A stretch of DNA of 36,877 nt from Fibrobacter sp. (lineage in GTDB: Bacteria > Fibrobacterota > Fibrobacteria > Fibrobacterales > Fibrobacteraceae): NCBI GenBank assembly GCA_031271785.1, contig JAISUZ010000106.1, forward strand, positions 1-36,877, given 5' to 3'. Numbering within the stretch: position 1 is the stretch's first letter; each line of letters begins with the position of its first letter. The notes beneath the pieces are model-generated. The model was given only the letters and a program-made list of their open reading frames with translations. It searched no databases and was not told where the DNA came from. Shown here piece by piece: positions 34,253 to 36,877 of the stretch. The position numbers and the translations under genes were made by a program.

Positions 34253-36445
34253 ATGAAAAAATATCTTTCTTTATACGCCTTACTCATAGCTGCTTTATTT
34301 TATTCTTGTAATGATTTCCAGAAAGTTCCGAACACCGATGAAGGGGATGGGGAATTATTCGCTTACTGCTTTTTCAGCGACGGACAGTATTGTCTGGAAG
34401 GTCCTTACAGCAGCTGTTCCCGCGGCGGTAAACTGACCAATTCTTGCGATCAGCCGGAACGTATTGTTCAGATGTCTTACTGCCTGTTTGATGCCGATAC
34501 GATTTGCATGATCGGCGGCGGGGATATTTCGAAATGTCCGGGAGCGAGCAGGAGCGAGGCTTTTTGCCCCTGGGAGATTCCGGAGGACACGTCGGAATAC
34601 GATTCTGCAACCCGCTTTTATTGTCAGTTCACAGACGATGAAGGAAATGAAACCTGTCTCCCAAGCCCTTACCCCGATGGTTCTTGCCCCAGCGGGGAAG
34701 GTATCGAAGCGGTCAATGAGTGTGATTTTTACGATTCTACGGTTGTGGTCGCGAGGGACCTTTGCAACGGCGTGTATTATGACAAGCAAAGCGAGTTTTG
34801 CGGTACGGACCAATTGATCCATAAGAAATGCGGCGGCCGGGAATACGATGTCAGTGAAAGTAAGGCGCTTTTTTGCAGTCAAGGCACTGTTTTAGGCCAT
34901 TGCGGTCCGCAATTATACAATGACGATTTGAGTTTTTGCAGAAATGAAGACGGCGAGAAGATTTTGTTTGACAAGTGCAACGGCGAGGAATACGAAACCG
35001 AAACCGAGTTCTGCGTGCAGGCGGAACATAACGGTATAGCGAGAGATACGGTGGTGTTGAAAAACAGTACCTGGGAATTAAAATGCGCAGCCGAAAACTA
35101 CAAGCCGACGGAAAAGTTTTGCCCTGAAAATGTGGAAACAGCGATTCCTCTTTGCGGCGGCAGAACATTTGATTTGGAAAAAGAATTTTGTTATAATGAT
35201 TCGGAAGTGCGCGCTTTGTGTAGTGGCGAGAGTTATACTCCGGAGCAAGCATGCGTTGAGGGAATCGGAGTAGTTACGAAGTGCCCGGGCGGTCAATATC
35301 TGATGACCGGAGAATGTTCTGACGATGATTTACCCAAATGCGGTGGAATCAGTTACCGCCCCTATAATCCGGCTGTTTACAATCCCGATACTCCGGGGCA
35401 GCGCTGCAATATGGAGGGAGAATCTCCGGTTCTTGAGACCTTGTGCGGTCTGGATTTTACAGATAATAGTATGTGGTATAGTGATGTTACCCATTTTTGT
35501 TATGAATCGGAATTACAGGAAAAGTGCGGCGGTGAAGAATATGAAGTGAGCGCCAAAGATTCAACGGTTTCCGAAAACGGATTGGAGTTCTCTATTGTGA
35601 AACAGGAAACGTGCGAGGATGGCGCGGTGGTTTCCGTATGTGAAGGCGATTACATTATACCTTCCTCCTCCTCCGTTTTTGATCCTGATATTCACTTTTG
35701 TATCAATGTATTATCCGCTGAAACTTTTGTGTTTGAAGGCGCCACCCGGGGTCCCGGAACCTATTTTGTTCCTTTGTGTAATGGTCACCCTTACGATGTG
35801 ACCCGGCAGTTTTGTTATAACGAAGAATCTATCAATAACTATTGCGGTGATAATATGACGGAATATGACCCCGCTTTGTCCCGTTGCGGAAACGAAGCCA
35901 ATGGAGAAAGTCCGACCGGCATATATTTGAGGGATCCGGTACCGGTAGGCGACCATGATTACCAAGCGGTGCTTATCGGCGGATATTATTACTTTACCGA
36001 AAACCTGAAAACACAAACGGAATCCAGTACTTGCTTTAATGGAGACTGTGAGACCTATGCCGATTACGGGCAGTATTATACTCTTGAGGAAGTTGAGAAT
36101 AATGAGTTGTGTCCGGAAGGGTGGCAGTTGATGGATTTTTACAGTTTCAGGCTAAATGATGCCGAACGTTTGGCGGCCGGTTCATGGGGCACAGATGGCT
36201 TAGGGAATGATTATTATGGGTTTAATGCTATCTCTTCCGGTTATTGTAATAATCCTCCCGACCTCTGCAGTGATTACATGGCAATTTGGTGGGTTCGTGA
36301 GATTGATGATGATTTTGGTGTTGATAGAATTTATACTACTGGAATTGAATATGTTTCGGGTATAGGCCTCGGGTTTATGCATTATGCTTCCGGAAGAAAT
36401 GATTGGATGCTCCCTATTCGTTGCGCCAAGCCGGTAGCAGAATAA
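34253..36445 (+). CDS. Cysteine-rich repeat lipoprotein with C-terminal FISUMP domain
   Basis: A 730-residue secreted protein. The signal peptide ends FYSC (C19), a slightly atypical lipobox. Residues about 20-540 hold about 14 repeats of a C-G-G-x-x-Y ... F-C pattern (examples CGGREYDVSESKALFC, CNGEEYETETEFC, CNGHPYDVTRQFC), spaced some 25-45 residues apart. The last 170 residues form a degenerate FISUMP domain: VLIGGYYYFTENLKTQ, CFNGDCETYADYGQYYTLEE, LCPEGWQLMD, GNDYYGFNAISSGYC, IRCAKP. FISUMP domains are characteristic of Fibrobacter surface proteins. ATG 34253 has GAGG 6 nt upstream. Function is unknown; surface binding is an inference. Confidence 0.88.
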   Translation: MKKYLSLYALLIAALFYSCNDFQKVPNTDEGDGELFAYCFFSDGQYCLEGPYSSCSRGGKLTNSCDQPERIVQMSYCLFDADTICMIGGGDISKCPGASRSEAFCPWEIPEDTSEYDSATRFYCQFTDDEGNETCLPSPYPDGSCPSGEGIEAVNECDFYDSTVVVARDLCNGVYYDKQSEFCGTDQLIHKKCGGREYDVSESKALFCSQGTVLGHCGPQLYNDDLSFCRNEDGEKILFDKCNGEEYETETEFCVQAEHNGIARDTVVLKNSTWELKCAAENYKPTEKFCPENVETAIPLCGGRTFDLEKEFCYNDSEVRALCSGESYTPEQACVEGIGVVTKCPGGQYLMTGECSDDDLPKCGGISYRPYNPAVYNPDTPGQRCNMEGESPVLETLCGLDFTDNSMWYSDVTHFCYESELQEKCGGEEYEVSAKDSTVSENGLEFSIVKQETCEDGAVVSVCEGDYIIPSSSSVFDPDIHFCINVLSAETFVFEGATRGPGTYFVPLCNGHPYDVTRQFCYNEESINNYCGDNMTEYDPALSRCGNEANGESPTGIYLRDPVPVGDHDYQAVLIGGYYYFTENLKTQTESSTCFNGDCETYADYGQYYTLEEVENNELCPEGWQLMDFYSFRLNDAERLAAGSWGTDGLGNDYYGFNAISSGYCNNPPDLCSDYMAIWWVREIDDDFGVDRIYTTGIEYVSGIGLGFMHYASGRNDWMLPIRCAKPVAE

Positions 36446-36453
36446 CAGAGATT

Positions 36454-36617
36454 GGCGTGCCCCGCGCGGAGCGCGGGTCGGCGGGGCTCCGGGCTACCCT
36501 CCGGTCGGTGCTGCGCACTGCGCATCAATGCGCATCCTCCGCCTGCCTCACGTGTCTTCGCGCAATTCCAACGCTTTTTTGCGCATTAATTATAGTTCGC
36601 ATTTTTTATTTGTGCGA
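36454..36617 (+). repeat. Composite dispersed repeat, copy C
   Basis: It begins 8 bases after the FISUMP gene's stop. 37-nt (36487-36523) and 28-nt (36536-36563) stretches are identical to copy B. The front carries CCCGCGC-GGA-GCGCGGG, a perfect 7-bp hairpin. The tail (36594-36617) matches 348-371 with one mismatch in 24, linking this copy to the block at the window start. Confidence 0.7.
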
Positions 36618-36631
36618 AAAGATACTTTGTC

Positions 36632-36654
36632 ATTCTCGGACTTGATCCGAGAAT
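36632..36654. repeat. Hairpin repeat (ATTCTCGGA arms)
   Basis: ATTCTCGGA (36632-36640) and TCCGAGAAT (36646-36654) pair perfectly around CTTGA. It resembles a hairpin at 2762-2776 and one at 19779-19803 in layout and in the neighbouring words, but the arm sequence differs. Confidence 0.5.
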
Positions 36655-36792
36655 CCAGTGAAGAACAATACAGGGTCTGGATGACCGCGGGCTATGCTCT
36701 CGCCTGGACTGCCACGCCTTCGGCTCGCAGTGACGGAAACAGGTTTTTCCATCCTGAAAATTTGTCCCGAAGCGTTGGAACGGCGCGAAAGT

Positions 36793-36824
36793 GCGTGAGG
36801 GATGGTGACCCGAAGGGCGGAGAC
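36793..36824. repeat. 32-bp direct repeat, copy 2
   Basis: Identical to 738-769, in the same orientation, about 36 kb apart. Upstream bases (GAAGCGTTGGAACGGCGCG) resemble 548-566 of the first block, so a longer mosaic is shared. Confidence 0.75.
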
Positions 36825-36877
36825 TTTTCAAGGCTCCGTTGCACTCGGCGGGTTCCCCGCCTTAGTGCAATACAGCC

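Larger units (their letters stand above)
36446..36877. other. Non-coding repeat-rich block at window end
   Basis: No gene is supported in these 432 bases. The block holds composite repeat copy C, a hairpin (36632-36654), and the second copy of the 32-bp repeat. Segments near 36670-36700 match 19990-20010 loosely (GACCGCGGGCTATGC words). Confidence 0.65.

Overview
The window looks like a chromosomal segment from a member of the Fibrobacterota (Fibrobacter or a gut relative). The best evidence is the last gene, a large secreted cysteine-rich lipoprotein ending in a degenerate FISUMP domain (the Fibrobacter succinogenes major paralogous domain). Lipoproteins, a Lol system and an RND pump show a diderm cell. 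No phage, insertion sequence or CRISPR array was seen. The species cannot be fixed from the sequence alone.

Layout. 1-1079 is non-coding and rich in short repeats. 1080-16550 (+) carries lysS, a lipoprotein-release ABC transporter (lolC-like, lolD) translationally coupled to clpC, a UDP-glucuronate-type epimerase overlapping polA, and an RND efflux adaptor followed by a giant pump gene whose C-terminus is a complete TolC-like outer-membrane protein. 16518-18905 (-) is an overlapping operon dprA-ftsB-metallo-beta-lactamase-fold lipoprotein. Its first start codon overlaps that of divergent mazG (18904-19695, +). 19696-20657 is a second repeat-rich non-coding block. 20658-28134 (+) is a surface-polysaccharide operon set: rmlA, rmlB, rmlC, a low-molecular-weight tyrosine phosphatase, a BY-kinase/chain-length regulator, a Wza-type export lipoprotein and manC, closed by a strong terminator. 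Then come thyA-folA, a small basic protein, tRNA-Arg(CCU) with its own terminator, and a third repeat block. 30562-33182 is a two-gene unit: a membrane-anchored TIR protein and a DHH phosphoesterase with an unusual duplicated C-terminal module. 33342-36445 holds a CsgG/FlgO-like exported protein and the FISUMP lipoprotein. 36446-36877 is a fourth repeat block.

How genes work together. Sugar-nucleotide genes (rml, manC) feed a polysaccharide whose export is controlled by the phosphatase/BY-kinase/Wza trio; no glycosyltransferase, flippase, polymerase or rmlD lies in the window. thyA and folA form the usual dTMP/folate pair. The adaptor and pump-TolC fusion encode a full tripartite efflux machine in two genes.

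Most notable: the RND-TolC fusion with an internal signal peptide; the TIR-transmembrane/DHH pair, a candidate signalling or defence module; five genes with a -10-like hexamer only 6-9 nt before the ATG and no clear Shine-Dalgarno, suggesting leaderless mRNAs; overlapping divergent dprA/mazG start codons; and a mosaic repeat family shared by the four non-coding blocks.
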